The translations under genes and the position numbers were made by a program. The notes under the pieces were generated by a model. The model did no database searches. It saw only the letters and a program-made list of their open reading frames with translations, and was not told the origin of the DNA. A stretch of DNA of 64,000 nt from Antilocapra americana (lineage: Eukaryota; Chordata; Mammalia; Artiodactyla; Antilocapridae), in assembly GCA_007570785.1 (NCBI GenBank), contig ML664152.1:65072-129071 (forward strand). The letters run 5' to 3'. Positions 1-10,068 of this stretch are shown piece by piece (within the stretch, counting starts at the first letter, position 1; each line of letters opens with the position of its first letter).

Positions 1-1667
1 AGGAGAGACAAGAATGGGGAGAGAGCAGTCAAGCCAATGATCTCACTCCCAGGTAGCAATGGGTACGGGAGCTTGGATTCTTAAAGGTACAAAGTTGATA
101 CCAAATACTAATAAGCAAAGATTAAAAATCTAGAGTGAAGACTGGATTCTCAAAAATACTATTACGAAAAAAAGAAAGAAAGAATGATAAAGAAGAAAAT
201 AAAAAATAAATCAATTTAAAAAAATTAAAAAAAAAGTTTAAAAGGGGGATGAAGTGGAGATATAAAAGGTAAGAAAGGAGATAGGATGGAGAATACAATA
301 AGGGAGAAAGAGGAGATTTAAAAAAAGGGAAAATAAAAATAAAGGAAAAGAAAGAAAGAAAAAAGAAAATAACAAGGTTATAGGGGACTTAAAAATTCTA
401 AAAAAAAAAGTATAAAAAAGTTTTAAAAATTTAAAAGATGTTCCTAGTACAGTTATAACTAAGGCTTTCTCTGGTGCTGATGCGTACAGTGAGGGGTCAG
501 TTCATTTTCAGATAATTCCTTGGTCCGACTTGTACTTCTCACAGTCTATAGACTCCTTTCTATGCAGTCTGCGCCACCTGTAGGGATTTAATCTGCTACT
601 CCTGTCAGTTCCAAAGTTGTTGCCTCTGCTAGCTTAAGCGTCTTCTGTTTGCTGGTCTTTTAAGTGTCTATTCAGCGCTCTGGGGTTTGCCCCACTCCTA
701 GTGAGTGCGCTTCCCCGCCCACTCTGCTCAGGCTCTCTGTCGTCCGCCCGGCACAGTTTTGGAGTGCGGCTTCTCCCCTCCCCCGGTCCAACCACTCGGT
801 TTTCTCGACGTGTAGCTAAGCACGTCTTCTTAGGTGTGTAGAGCGCCGATCCGTTCAGAATCCCCAGAAGTCTTGGTTAGCACCTAGCATTGCTCGCAAT
901 TTGGCAGCGGAAGCCTCGCCGGGGCTGGGTTATGCCCGCTGCTCTCGGTCGGGGGCTGGGCCGTTCCGCAGCCCGCAGCCGCCCAGCTCCACCCGGCCGG
1001 CCACCTCTCTGGCCAACTCCACACCGCCCTTTGTTCTGTGCCACCCAGCCAGCCACCTCTCTGCCGACTCCACACCTCCCTTTGCTCTGCGCGGGCCTGG
1101 CAGGGGGGCTCTTCCTGGGGAAAGCTACTTCTCAGTCTATCTCCGGTTAGCCCCCTGGGTTGGGTCCCTCAGGCTGCTCCGTTCCCTGAGAGCACGGCCC
1201 GGCCCTCCCTGTGGAGTCCGCTTTGGCTAGTGGGGGGTGGGGCATCCGGGCCGCCGCTCCGCTGTGCCTTGCAGCCAGAGACATAGCTTGCAGGGCTTAA
1301 TTATTAATCTGTTTTTACTCCCGGCTATCTTGCTCTCCAAGACTCACTGCAAATCCGCCCGAGAGAATGCTCCCTGGTATTCGGAAACCTTTCTCCTCTT
1401 CTTTTTTTTCCTCTTTATTCCAGACTCCCCTTCCGGGACAGATCCCCGCCCCCAACTCTTTGTCTCTCCCTTTACTTTTTTCTCTTTTTTACTTTTGTCC
1501 TACCTCCTCTCGTCGGCAATGGGCCGTCCCTTCAGATGCCCGATGTCCTCTGCCAGCATTTAGATCCTGTTTTATGGAGTTTGCGCAGTCTTTAAAAGTT
1601 CTTTTGGTGTATTTATTGGGGAGAGAGTGGTCTCCCCGCCCTATTCCTCTGCCATCTTAGTTCCCCC
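1..1667 (-). mobile_element. L1 (ruminant L1_BT-like) 5' UTR, minus strand, continues off left edge
   Basis: Read on the minus strand, the element begins at about 1667 with a short G run followed by AACTAAGATGGCAGAGGAAT, the characteristic start of the young bovine L1 5' UTR. It continues through a GC-rich promoter-like region (about 700-1270, many CpGs) into a pyrimidine-rich tract (the purine-rich stretch 150-430 on the plus strand). No coding sequence is reached inside the window, so ORF1 and ORF2, if present, lie beyond position 1. The 5' end appears complete, which is unusual because most L1 copies are 5'-truncated. Plus-strand reading frames of about 80-110 codons at 890-1660 are incidental to the GC-rich UTR. 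Confidence 0.88.
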
Positions 1668-1852
1668 TCCTTTGGTGTATTTCTTTCCAATCTTTTTGTG
1701 CTGAGTTGTGGAATTTGTTTTCACCCCCATCACTGTGGTTTTGCTTTATATGAAAATTTGTGGGCATTTCTCCACGTTATTGTGAAGCCTTCGTAACCAT
1801 TGTTTTTGATGGAAGCTTGACAATGCTTAGCTATTCCCTCATTGTTACATGT

Positions 1853-2080
1853 TTGCATGCTCAGTGCTCAGTCCTGTTCTACTTCTCATGACCCCATGGA
1901 CTGTGGCCCTCCAGGCTCCTTGGTCCATGAGATTTATCAGGCAAGAATACTGGCGTGGGTTGCCATTTCCTGGGTTGAAGACACAGGGGATCGTCCCAAC
2001 CCAGGGATCGAGCCTTCTGTGTCTCTTTCATTGGCAGGTGAATTCTTTGCCACCAACACTCCTGGGAATCCCTTATTATG
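1853..2080 (-). mobile_element. Bov-tA type SINE, minus strand
   Basis: The reverse complement carries the Bov-tA landmarks in order: a GGGATTCCCAGGAGTG-type head with tRNA-like A and B boxes, a CTGGGTTGGGACGATCCC block, a CCAGTATTCTTGCCTG-like block, and the CATGGACCAAGGAGCCTGGA region. Divergence is moderate and several sites are damaged. Confidence 0.85.
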
Positions 2081-2089
2081 TGTTTGGGT

Positions 2090-2574
2090 TGGTTCTAACT
2101 TTCCCATTTGGTAAATAACACAGTGGTGAAAAAGTGTCCCACCTCTGTGAAGAGAAGAAGGAAGCAAAGGGTTTGAGACCACAGTAAGGATACAATTCAT
2201 GAAGGAAGACTCCCAGGGGCTCTGGTTGCTCCATCATCTTGCTGCAAAGTGCTTCTATAGCCTATCTCCAGGAGACAAGAATTGGGGCCAAAATAGTGGC
2301 TCTTGTAGGAGGACATTTCCTTAGAAACAGTTCTCTGACCACAGGAGTGAAGGTACTGAGTTGCTTTGAAGTGGTGAGTTACCTGTCGCAGTAAGTGACA
2401 GGAGGGGTCCTATTGAGGGAAGACATCCCTTTACTCTGAGGTCACATTAGGTCACATCTTGGATAAACTCCAACCCTTGGACTCTGTGAGCTTTGCTCAG
2501 GCAAATCATCACAAGCCCCTCAGCCAATGATGAAGCAGCGCTCAGATCAGTGGTCAAAGAGAGACAGCCTAGAA
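2090..2574. other. No feature seen (probable intron of the SLC28-like pseudogene or its flank)
   Basis: Moderate-complexity sequence without a recognisable repeat or exon. The SLC28 exon expected just before the block at 2938 (transporter segment ending just upstream of the Ile-Asp codons) was looked for here and not found, so it probably lies left of the window or is lost. Confidence 0.4.
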
Positions 2575-2718
2575 TAGAAGAATCTTGAACTTGGATTCAA
2601 AAGACACAGTAGGTCTAATTCCTTCTCTTCCTTTACTATGGGACAGTCATATTTAACCCTTTTGGGGCCTCAGTTTTCCTGTCTGTCAAGTGGGATAACA
2701 ATACTCGCCCTGCCTAAA
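2575..2718 (+). mobile_element. MIR SINE fragment
   Basis: Contains a degraded MIR core order: a GAACTTGGATTCAAAAGAC-like segment, then ACTATGGGACAGTCA and TGGGGCCTCAGTTTTCCTGT, and then GTGGGATAACAATACT. This matches the MIR order of tRNA-like part, GACCTTGGGCAAG-type core, CTCAGTTTCC and ATGGGGATAATAATA. Confidence 0.7.
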
Positions 2719-2937
2719 TTCCCAAAGTCCTGCCTAAAAGGCTCTGTGCATGCAGACTGTCACCCTCTACACATAAAATGTATTAATATTATCAGTATCA
2801 ATAACAGCAGGACCAACGATGATGACACACCAGTGGGGTGGAGTCCAGTGTTCCACTGCTTCCCTGGGGCTGCACTTCCTGGGCTCTGTGTTTCCTCTGA
2901 CATCTCTCTATAACCCTGTCTGTGCTCCCTCTGGCAG

Positions 2938-3068
2938 ATCGATGCTGCCTCCTTAATTTCGGCCTCTGTGATGGCTGCTCCTTGTGCTTTAGTCCTCTCC
3001 ATGCTGGTCTACCCAGAGGTGGAGGAGTCCAAGTTCAGAAATGAGGAAGGCGTGAATCTGACCTATGG
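2938..3068 (+). pseudogene. SLC28A1-like exon block A
   Basis: An acceptor AG at 2936-2937 follows a pyrimidine-rich tract and a donor GT lies at 3069-3070. The frame is open and reads [20 protein letters not shown] and then, after a few residues, [11 protein letters not shown] and NLTYG. This corresponds to a membrane segment plus the conserved cytoplasmic YPE-x-EES motif of CNT transporters. It has no lesion of its own. The exon ends two bases into a codon. Confidence 0.88.
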
Positions 3069-3290
3069 GTGAGCACAGCAAGAGGGCCTGACAGAAGGAA
3101 GTTGGGGGGTTGGCAGGGACAGAAACAGAGTCAGGACCAAAGCAGGTCCTATGTTCTCTGCCCTTCACTATCTTTCACCAAGCCCAGCCCATCTATCCTC
3201 TCAGCCACTGCCCTACCTATGGCTTACCTTGAGAAAATGCAGGATCCAGGTCTTGAATCTTATTTTCCAGTCACTGCCCAGTGGGATGTG

Positions 3291-3294
<4 letters not shown>

Positions 3295-3369
<75 letters not shown>

Positions 3370-3378
3370 CGTGCGTGC
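3295..3378 (+). repeat. (GT)n microsatellite, intronic
   Basis: About 34 uninterrupted GT units are followed by a GTGC-containing tail (GTGCGTGCGTGC) near 3361-3377. It is long enough to be length-variable between individuals. Confidence 0.97.
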
Positions 3379-3813
3379 TGAGGAGAGCATGAACACTACT
3401 CCACCTCTCTACATGACCCAAGCATCAATCACATTGACACAGTGAGTGCTGTCCTTGACTTCACTCACCTTCTAATATCTCTTCATCACAGTCTTAGCAA
3501 CCTTTGTACAACATTTAATCCTTAAAAAATATATTGAAAGACAACACTTTGGACAAGTGTACATGTGGATACAATGGGGGGCCCCAACCTCATAACTTTC
3601 TGAAGGTCTGGGGCAGCATTGCCCTAGAGGAATGTAACATGAGTCACATGTATAATTAACAGTTCCTTCCTAGTGATCATCTTTAAAAAGTAAAATGGTG
3701 ATTTTTACTTATTAAATACTTATTAAAATGCTTTTTAGTAACATGTTTTGAGTCAATATATCCAAAATATTGTCATTTTAATGTGTATTTGATATAAAAT
3801 TATTACTATTTCA
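3379..3813. other. Intron-like sequence of the SLC28-like pseudogene, nothing else seen
   Basis: AT-rich DNA between exon blocks A and B. No recognisable repeat apart from the flanking microsatellite and SINEs. Confidence 0.4.
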
Positions 3814-3887
3814 GGGTGGTCCAGTGGTTAAGATTCCATGCTCTCAATGCAGGGGGTGTTGGTTTGATCCCTGGTCAGGGAGCTAGG
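3814..3887 (+). mobile_element. CHR-type tRNA-derived SINE, 5' part, split by a Bov-tA insertion
   Basis: Carries GGTGGTCCAGTGGTTAAGAT, the AATGCAGGGGGTG segment and TTTGATCCCTGGTCAGGGAG, the tRNA-like head of CHR SINEs. The continuation is found after the Bov-tA at 4100-4210. Confidence 0.85.
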
Positions 3888-4099
3888 GGCTTCCCAGGTG
3901 GCTTAATGTTAAAGAATCAGCCTAGAAATGCAGAAGACATGGGTTCGATCCCTATGCTGTGAAGATCCCCTGAAGAAGGAACTAGTAACCCACTCTGGTA
4001 CTCTTGACTGGAGAATTCCTTGGACCATCAGAGGAGCCTGATGGGATATAGTGACAAAGAATTGGAAATGACTGAGTGACTGAACATGCATGGATGGAG
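3888..4099 (+). mobile_element. Bov-tA SINE nested inside the CHR SINE
   Basis: Starts GGCTTCCCAGGTGGCTTAAT and continues through GGGTTCGATCCCT, GATCCCCTGAAGAAGGA and GGAGAATTCCTTGGACC. The last base before it and the first after it sit in GAGCTAGG (3880-3887) and GAACTAGG (about 4102-4109), a plausible short target duplication with one difference. The insertion is therefore younger than the host SINE. Confidence 0.87.
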
Positions 4100-4210
4100 A
4101 GAACTAGGCCACTCATGATGCAACTAAAGATCACAAATGTTGCAATAAAGATCTTGTGTGTCACAACTAAGACTCAGTACAGCTGAATAAACAAAGATTT
4201 TTTTTTTTAA
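4100..4210 (+). mobile_element. CHR-type SINE, 3' part after nested Bov-tA
   Basis: Repeated CAACTAA-type segments (GATGCAACTAAAGATCACA, CACAACTAAGACTCAGTACA) followed by GCTGAATAAACAAAG and a T-rich end match the tail of CHR elements. Confidence 0.7.
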
Positions 4211-4522
4211 TTTGACAGGTATTTCATACTATCTGGTACTAAAGCTCTGAAACCTGGTGTGTATATTGGCAACACATCTCTATTCATATCTGCCTCCTTC
4301 CAAGTGCTTGTTAAGTTGCATGCAGGTCTTGGTTTGTCTCAGATTATGTCTGCACTATGATTCTGAGTCTTATCCTAGTGCTTGGACCAGTGTCTTTCTG
4401 GTCTCAAGGGTAAACAAGGACCCCTGGCTCTGACATGCTCTATCCAAGTTTGAGCCTGTAGGACAGGGAGCCCTGAACTTGTGGAGAAAGGCCTATAATG
4501 ATATATCTTTGTCTCATTGACA
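4211..4522. other. Intron-like sequence, nothing further seen
   Basis: Unique-looking DNA leading to a pyrimidine-rich stretch (TTTGTCTCATTGAC) immediately before exon block B. Confidence 0.4.
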
Positions 4523-4690
4523 GATGCTCAAAACCTCTTAGAAGCAGCTAGCAGTGGGGGTGCCTTGTCTGTGAAGGTTGTGACCAACATCATGGCCAAT
4601 CTGACTGCCATTCTGGCTATGCCGGAGTTCATCAGTACTGCCCTCTCCTAGCTGGGAAACATGGTGGTCATCCAGGGGCTCAGCTTCCAG
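4523..4690 (+). pseudogene. SLC28A1-like exon block B, nonsense at 4649-4651, acceptor damaged
   Basis: Exactly 56 codons from GAT at 4523 to a good donor (CAG/GTACAG at 4691). The translation begins DAQNLLEAASSGGALSVKVV and ends IQGLSFQ. Codon 43 is TAG where the family has a conserved Trp before a Leu-Gly pair. Block A leaves a codon needing one more base, so the exon should begin one base before GAT. The two bases before that are AC, not AG. The nearest AG (4522-4523) would shift the frame. The junction is therefore not splice-competent in frame. Confidence 0.87.
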
Positions 4691-4807
4691 GTACAGTCCC
4701 TCTCGACCTGTGGAGAGGGTGGTCCTGGCCAGTGGTTACTGTGGGTGGACGCCCACAGAGCCCAGGTCAACCCCAGTCCCAGCAGCTCCTCTTGCCTTGT
4801 GCCTCAG

Positions 4808-5005
4808 CTCATCTGCTCCTACATCCTGTGGCCAATGGTCTTCCTGATGGGCGTGGCCATGGAGGACTGCTCGGTGGTGACAGAGCTGCTGGGGATGAAC
4901 CTGTTTCTGAAGGAGTTTGTGGCCTATCAGTGGCTCTGTGAGTACAAGCAGCATTGCCTTGTGGGCACTGAGGAGTGAGTGGGCTCCAAAAAGCAGTGGA
5001 TCTCT
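4808..5005 (+). pseudogene. SLC28A1-like exon block C, nonsense at 4976-4978, donor lost
   Basis: The acceptor AG at 4806-4807 is preserved. The translation begins LICSYILWPMVFLMGVAMED and includes VVTELLGMNLFLKEFVAYQ, then reaches TGA where the family has Trp in the EEW segment. The frame resumes with VGSKKQWIS. At the expected exon end the sequence reads ATCTCT/TGAGTG, lacking the G of a GT donor. In addition, the conserved Trp of the WEDC segment is Met here. Confidence 0.87.
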
Positions 5006-5159
5006 TGAGTGTCCCCGTCCCCTCACTGGGGGCAGGGCATGATGCAGCTGTCCCCGTGCAGGCCTGGCTGAGACACACAGAGGTAGTCCTCAATCTCCCA
5101 CATTCCGTTGCCCTGGGCAACAGCTTCAGGCTTCACCTCCATCTTTCTCAAAGTCTATC
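5006..5159. other. Intron-like sequence, nothing recognised
   Basis: Short stretch between exon block C and the next SINE. Confidence 0.3.
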
Positions 5160-5350
5160 TCTTGGCTTCCCTGATGGCTCAGTTGGTAAAGAATACGCCT
5201 GCAGTATAGAAGGGTTGAGATGATACCCTGGATAAGGGAAAGGCTACCTACTTTAGTATTCTGGCCTGGAGAATTCCATGGACTGTATAGTCTATGAGGT
5301 CACAAAGACTCAGGCATGAGTGAGTGACTCTCAATTCATTTCACTTCTTT
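5160..5350 (+). mobile_element. Bov-tA SINE
   Basis: Head TTGGCTTCCCTGATGGCTCA, then GTAAAGAATACGCCTGCAGT, GTATTCTGGCCTGGAGAATT and CACAAAGACTCAGGCATGAG. Internal part diverged. Confidence 0.88.
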
Positions 5351-6276
5351 ATCTCTTGAAGATATCTGAACTCCAGCTGTAGACAGGCTACCATCCTATG
5401 GCCTTGGGCAAGCTGCTGCACCTTGCCTCTTCTGTTGGAAAACCAGTGTCATACCTGTCGCCACTACCCCAAAGGAATGGATGTGAGACTCCAATGAGGA
5501 GCTAAGAGAGTAAAACAGAAAGGCCTCACCACATTAATCTCCGATAAATGGAATTCAGCTTAGGGGTTGGTTTGTGCAGTTAGGAATTTTAAAAAAAAAA
5601 GCTTTAAAAGCTTTCCAAAGTGAAGCTTTCTAAAAGAATAACAGCCAATATAACATGTCTAAGAATAAAAAAAATTACCTCATCATCCCCAAATGACAGC
5701 TATTATAATATATAGTCAATTATACCTAATTATAGGATAATAAATATAAACATAATAATATAATATCTAATTCCACTGTTTGGCTCTTATACCCAGTGCT
5801 GAAATGAGTAGCTTTTGCACTGAAAATTTACCTCTAAGAAGATGCTTTCCTCGGGAGTTTTTCCAGATGTGGGATGACTGAATTGTATGGCATGAATCCT
5901 TGTGTGTGTGCTGCCAGTAACTTTTGCAAAGGGTTATAACAACTGAAACCACCTCAGCTGTGCCTGTGAGCATTGATTTCACCACAAACTGAACAGGGCA
6001 GAGCAGCCTCTTTAAAAAAAAAAAGAAGAAGAAGTCTTGCTACTTTAATGGGCAAATAATAGCTCATTGTTTTAATGTGTGTTTCCTGGGTTACTAGGAG
6101 CTTTTAACATAAAATATTTTTTTCTTGTCTTTGAAATTATTTTTAGTGATAAAGAAATGTACACTTTAGCTTTTTTTAAGGTTTATATGGAATAAAAATC
6201 TCAGGTTTCCCCTCACTCCCAATTTTCAGCTCCAGTATCACTGTCTTCTCTAGGGACAATGGCAGTATGTACCTTT
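5351..6276. other. AT-rich intron-like DNA, possible faint MIR at about 5360-5520
   Basis: The segment CCTTGGGCAAGCTGCTGCAC followed by TTGCCTCTTCTGTT resembles the MIR core, but is too short to be certain. The rest (5520-6276) is AT-rich with A and T runs and no recognised element. Confidence 0.35.
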
Positions 6277-6492
6277 GGGCTTCTCTGGTGGTTCAGCAGT
6301 AAAGAAGCCACCTGCAATTCAGTAGACACAGGTTTGATCCCTGGATTGGAAAGATAGCCTGGAGGAGGAAATGGCAATCCACTTCAGTATTCTTGCCCGA
6401 GAAACCCATGGACAGAGAAGCTTGACAACCTACAGTCCATGGGCTGTCAGAGTCAGACATGATTAAAGCAACTGAGCACACACATACACATG
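6277..6492 (+). mobile_element. Bov-tA SINE
   Basis: Full-length order of Bov-tA blocks from GGGCTTCTCTGGTGGTTCAG to CAGAGTCAGACATGATTAAA, with a short CA-rich tail. Confidence 0.9.
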
Positions 6493-6509
6493 TGCCTTCA
6501 GGATCTTTT

Positions 6510-7105
6510 TAAATGATCTTCATTACTTCAGTAAGTATTTGTTGAGACCTCTGAGGTGCCAGGCCCTCTGCTGGGTACCAGGGATAAAATGGGGAATTAG
6601 AAAGACATGGTCCCTGGTGACATGAAACTTATATCTAGTGAAAGACACAAGAAAACAAAGGAATAAAAAAGTAATTCATAATCTGCAGTAAGTTCTATGA
6701 TGGAAACAATAAAACGAATCAGGGAGGGGGTCTATCCTTGACTAGATAGGACTGACTGGACAGGGAAGACCTCCCTAGTCAGTGGTTAAGACTCTTCACT
6801 TCCACTGAAGGGGACTCAGGTTCTATCCAAGGACAGGCCACACATTGCGGCCAAAAAAGAAAGGCCATGCTGAGATGGGTATTTAGACCAAGACTTGGAG
6901 GGAGGATCAGAGGCCAGAAGAAATGGGGACTAGCATTCCAGGGAAAGAAAGAGGTACATGCAAAGGCTCTGAGGTTGTCCAAATCACTGGTTTGGAGAAG
7001 TGAGAGAAGTCCACTTAGACCAGGTGTTAATTGTAACAGAGTGGCCCAGGCCAAAGAACAGTTGGAAGTCACTGAAAATTTGACTTCTGACATTTTAGCA
7101 GTACT
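6510..7105 (+). mobile_element. Ancient interspersed repeat (L2-like, class tentative), interrupted by a CHR SINE
   Basis: The order TTACTTCAGTAAGTATTTGT, GTGCCAGGCCCTCTGCTGGG, a CATGGTCCCTGGTGACATGAA segment split here for length (CATGGTCCCTGG then TGACATGAA), GACAGGGAAGACCTC and GCAAAGGCTCTGAGG is a very common old mammalian repeat layout. The reading frame at 6779-7174 on the minus strand is incidental. Class assignment is from memory only. Confidence 0.5.
6765..6866 (+). mobile_element. CHR-type SINE fragment
   Basis: AAGACCTCCCTAGTCAGTGG, TTAAGACTCTTCACTTCCAC, AGGTTCTATCCAAGGACAGG and CATTGCGGCCAAAAAAG are a diverged CHR head ending in the usual GGCCAAAA tail. Confidence 0.7.
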
Positions 7106-7231
7106 TGGGCTGCTGTCTGGAGGGTGATTGTAGGTGAATAAGCAGAATGCAAATACCTTAATATTTTCAATCAATTTATAAAAACTCTGTATGTTTTAAA
7201 GATATTAACTCTTTTCCATTTTCTTTTTTTA

Positions 7232-7350
7232 AAAAATTTGGCCACACCACGCATCATGTAGGATCTCAGTACCCCAATCAGGAATCAAACTTGGACTGTT
7301 TGCATTGGAAGCATGGAGTCTTAACGACTGGACCACCAGGGAAGTTCCAT
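7232..7350 (-). mobile_element. CHR-type SINE, minus strand
   Basis: Reverse complement starts TGGAACTTCCCTGGTGGTCC, then AGTCGTTAAGACTCCATGCT, ends TGGTGTGGCCAAATTTTTT. Confidence 0.88.
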
Positions 7351-7524
7351 CTTTTCTACATATGTTTTTCTTGGTCATTTTTATTTTTGTTTCCCTTCAT
7401 TACATATTCAGAAATTTTTTTAAAAAGTACAAATTTATACCAAATCTCTGCATTTCTTACATTATTTCTAAATTTAGAAACTTGCCTCCATTGCAGAAAC
7501 GTAAGGGTTGATTTCCTGAAACAG

Positions 7525-7690
7525 TATGATGAAGTAGTTAAAATGATGTGCTCTTGGGAGTCAGGCAAAACTGAGTTCAAATTGTGACACAGCTGCCTTT
7601 TTGCTGTGTGAACTTCTTCAGAAAATTCTAGGAGCTTCAGTTTGCTCCTCTCCAGGATGAGAGCAAAATACTATTTTGTAACAATAATAA
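7525..7690 (+). mobile_element. MIR SINE
   Basis: GTAGTTAAAATGATGTGCTC, TGGGAGTCAGGCAAAACTGA, GTTCAAATTGTGACACAGCT and AGCTTCAGTTTGCTCCTCTC follow the MIR order. Confidence 0.7.
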
Positions 7691-7905
7691 TATTATCGTG
7701 TATTTTCTAAAATTTAATGTTTAAAATGTTAATATTTATCTGCTTTAATGATCTAGAATTAGTTTTTTATATGGTGTAATGTATGGGTCTAAGCCTTTTT
7801 TTTCGCCCAAATTGTTCCATTTTGGCTGTTAGTACTTCTAGGAAATTACACAACTGTTCACAGCAAAAGGGAAAGAGAGTTACATTGCTTAAATATCTAC
7901 TCTAG

Positions 7906-8032
7906 GGACTTCCCTGGTGATGCAGCAGTTAAGACTCCATGATTCCAGTGCAGGGGGGCATGGGTTCAATCCCTGTTTGGAGAACTAAGATCACACAAGC
8001 TGTGTGGCCTTGCCAAAAAGTTAAAAATTATT
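7906..8032 (+). mobile_element. CHR-type SINE
   Basis: GGGACTTCCCTGGTGATGCA, TTAAGACTCCATGATTCCAG, GGGTTCAATCCCTGTTTGGA and GTGTGGCCTTGCCAAAAAG. Confidence 0.88.
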
Positions 8033-8194
8033 TAAGAATAAAATAAAATCTGTAATTAATATATAAAAAGAAATAAATACCTACTCTATGCCTAGTTCTT
8101 CCTATACATGATATGATCTCTTTGACAGTCCTCCCAGTCGGATACTGTTATTCCCACATTCCTGATGGAGAAGCTGAAATTTTGGCTCCACCCT

Positions 8195-8337
8195 AGGTCG
8201 GGAAGATCCCCTGGAGGAGGGCCTGGCAACCCACTCCAGCATTCTTGCCTGGAAGATTCCACAAACAGAGGAGCCTGGGGGGGGGTCGCAGTCCATGGGT
8301 CACAAAGAGTCAGAGACAACAAGTGACTTAGCATGCC
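8195..8337 (+). mobile_element. Bov-tA SINE, 5'-truncated
   Basis: Begins in the middle of the element at GGTCGGGAAGATCCCCTGGA and runs to GTCACAAAGAGTCAGAGACA. The tRNA-like head is missing. Confidence 0.85.
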
Positions 8338-8398
8338 TGGGATGGTTTGAGCACATCCCTGTGGGAAGCACATCACCTCTCATTTTCTGTTTTCTCAG

Positions 8399-8480
8399 GT
8401 CAGAGTAGAAATTCTCACCACATTTGCCCTCTGTGGATTCACCAACTTCAGCTCCATTTGGATCATGCTGGGAGGCCCAA
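8399..8480 (+). pseudogene. SLC28A1-like exon block D
   Basis: Acceptor TTCTCAG at 8392-8398, donor GTGAGT at 8481. The frame is open: VRVEILTTFALCGFTNFSSI then WIMLGGP. This is the conserved transmembrane region of CNT proteins. The Gly that normally follows SSI is Trp here, a change expected to disturb helix packing. Splice sites are intact. Confidence 0.88.
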
Positions 8481-8959
8481 GTGAGTCCTAGAGGTGCCTC
8501 CCCAGTCTCCTATAAAGGGCAGGGTTTGCAGCAGGCATTAGTCTCCAGTTCTGGCTCTCAGATACCTATAACTTCCTAGATATCTGTATTCCTCAGTTCT
8601 CCTCTTGGTCTAAGGCAGAGCCTGAACAAGGAGGTCATGGAACTTCCTCCCAACCCTGGAATTTGATTTCTCTGCTGCTCGGCTGGCCCAGGGCCCTAGG
8701 AGGGGTCGGGAGGCGTGGTGTTGGCTGCCTGGCTGAAGCTTTGACCTGCCAGTTTCCCATACCAACAGTGGACAGACAGGCCTAGTGGGGCCTAGGAAGG
8801 AAGGCTCTATAGAACTATCAGCTTTTTACAAAAAAATCGTTCCACCCTTCACAGCCCCCTGCCTGGTGGTACAACCATACCGTTTTATTGAAAAGAAACC
8901 TGAGCTGTGCAAAAGTGAAATATGACCCAAGTCACTCAGCTATTGAGTGGCTATTAACT
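8481..8959. other. Intron-like sequence, nothing recognised
   Basis: Unique-looking, moderately GC-rich DNA between exon block D and the next SINE. Confidence 0.4.
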
Positions 8960-9175
8960 GTCACTGTGTTAGTTGTGCAGTCGTGTCTGACTCTTTGCAA
9001 CCCCATGGACTGCAACCCGTCAGGCTCCTCTGTCCGTGGAATTCTCCTGGCAAGAATACTGGAGTGGGTTGCCATCCCCTTCTGCAGGGGATCTTCCAGA
9101 CCCAGGGGTACACCCTGGGTCTCCTGCATTGCAGGCAGGAGATTTCTTTACCATCTGAGCCACCAGGGAAGCCTA
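8960..9175 (-). mobile_element. Bov-tA SINE, minus strand, well preserved
   Basis: Reverse complement reads AGGCTTCCCTGGTGGCTCAG, GTAAAGAAATCTCCTGCCTG, GCAATGCAGGAGACCCAGGG, GAAGATCCCCTGCAGAAGGG and ends with AGTCAGACACGACTGCACAA. Confidence 0.93.
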
Positions 9176-9431
9176 ATAAGTGGCTGAACCTGTGTTTAAT
9201 CCTGGGTCTTCCCAACTCCAAACTCAATGTTCTTTCCCTACACCTGCCACTGATGACACATGGGGAGGTGTGGAACACTATCTAGTCAGGCCAATGAGGA
9301 CTCTCAGAGTCAACAAGCATCAGGAGGGCAGTGTCCTTTCCTATGGCCCCCAAGAAGAGGAAGGGGAGTCAGTAGACACAGCCAGAGGGGCCTGTGGTGT
9401 CCTGGCCCTGAGCCCTCCTGTCCTCCTGTAG

Positions 9432-9530
9432 CCTGCATGGCTCCCCAGTGAATGAGCAACTTCTTCCAGATCATGCTCCAGGTGTTCTGCACGGGGGCCT
9501 GTGTGTCTCTGGTGAACACCTGTGTGACCA
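9432..9530 (+). pseudogene. SLC28A1-like exon block E, nonsense at 9449-9451
   Basis: Acceptor AG at 9430-9431, donor GTGAGT at 9531. Joined to the last base of block D, it reads TCMAPQ, then TGA, then MSNFFQIMLQVFCTGACVSL and VNTCVT. The stop occupies the position of a basic residue in the family, consistent with CGA to TGA deamination. This is the third in-frame stop. Confidence 0.87.
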
Positions 9531-9668
9531 GTGAGTGCAGGCCCGGTGGGCTCAGGACTCAGTCCAGGGCTAGGCACTGGGGCCTCAGCCCCTCTGGCAA
9601 TCCTTGGGTGGGGTTGGGGGGGATAGTAAGGGGCTGGACCCTACCCACTAGCTGCTTTCTCTGCACAG

Positions 9669-9780
9669 GCCTCCTCAACATAGCCAGAGGGCCTGCAGTG
9701 GACTTTGTGTCCCTTCTGAACACGACCCTCAACAGCAGCAGCTTTGAGGTGTACCAGTGCTGCCACGAGACCTTCCAGAG
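9669..9780 (+). pseudogene. SLC28A1-like exon block F
   Basis: Acceptor CACAG at 9664-9668, donor GTGAGT at 9781. Open frame LLNIARGPAVDFVSLLNTTL, NSSSFEVYQCC, HETFQ. The NSSSFEVYQCC segment is the extracellular glycosylated tail region typical of CNT1 and distinguishes it from CNT2. Confidence 0.87.
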
Positions 9781-10068
9781 GTGAGTGCCTGGGCCTGGAG
9801 GCCACCAGTAGGGTGATGACAGTGATGGGGTGCAGAAGCTTGAGTACCTGGGGTGGGGAAGGCCTTTGGTACCAGAGCAAGGGTGTTGAAATGTTATGGC
9901 TGTGGCTGATGTAACCAAAAACAAAGGAAGTGGTGCTTGAGGACCAAACTTAGAAGAAGTTTGAAACAGAGACATGGAGCAACTTCCCTGAAATTGCTCA
10001 GCCTTTAGTGGTCAGCAGAGCACAGGCCTGGAATGCAGACTATAGCTTCTGCTTCTTTTCATCACCAG

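Noticed and set aside
890..1660. Overlapping 80-110-codon frames in GC-rich DNA
   Set aside because: They lie in an L1 5' UTR read on its antisense strand.
4661..4978. 105-codon frame starting at 4661 as a short functional protein
   Set aside because: It crosses the 4691-4807 intron and ends at a nonsense codon, so it is two pseudogene exon blocks joined by readable intron.
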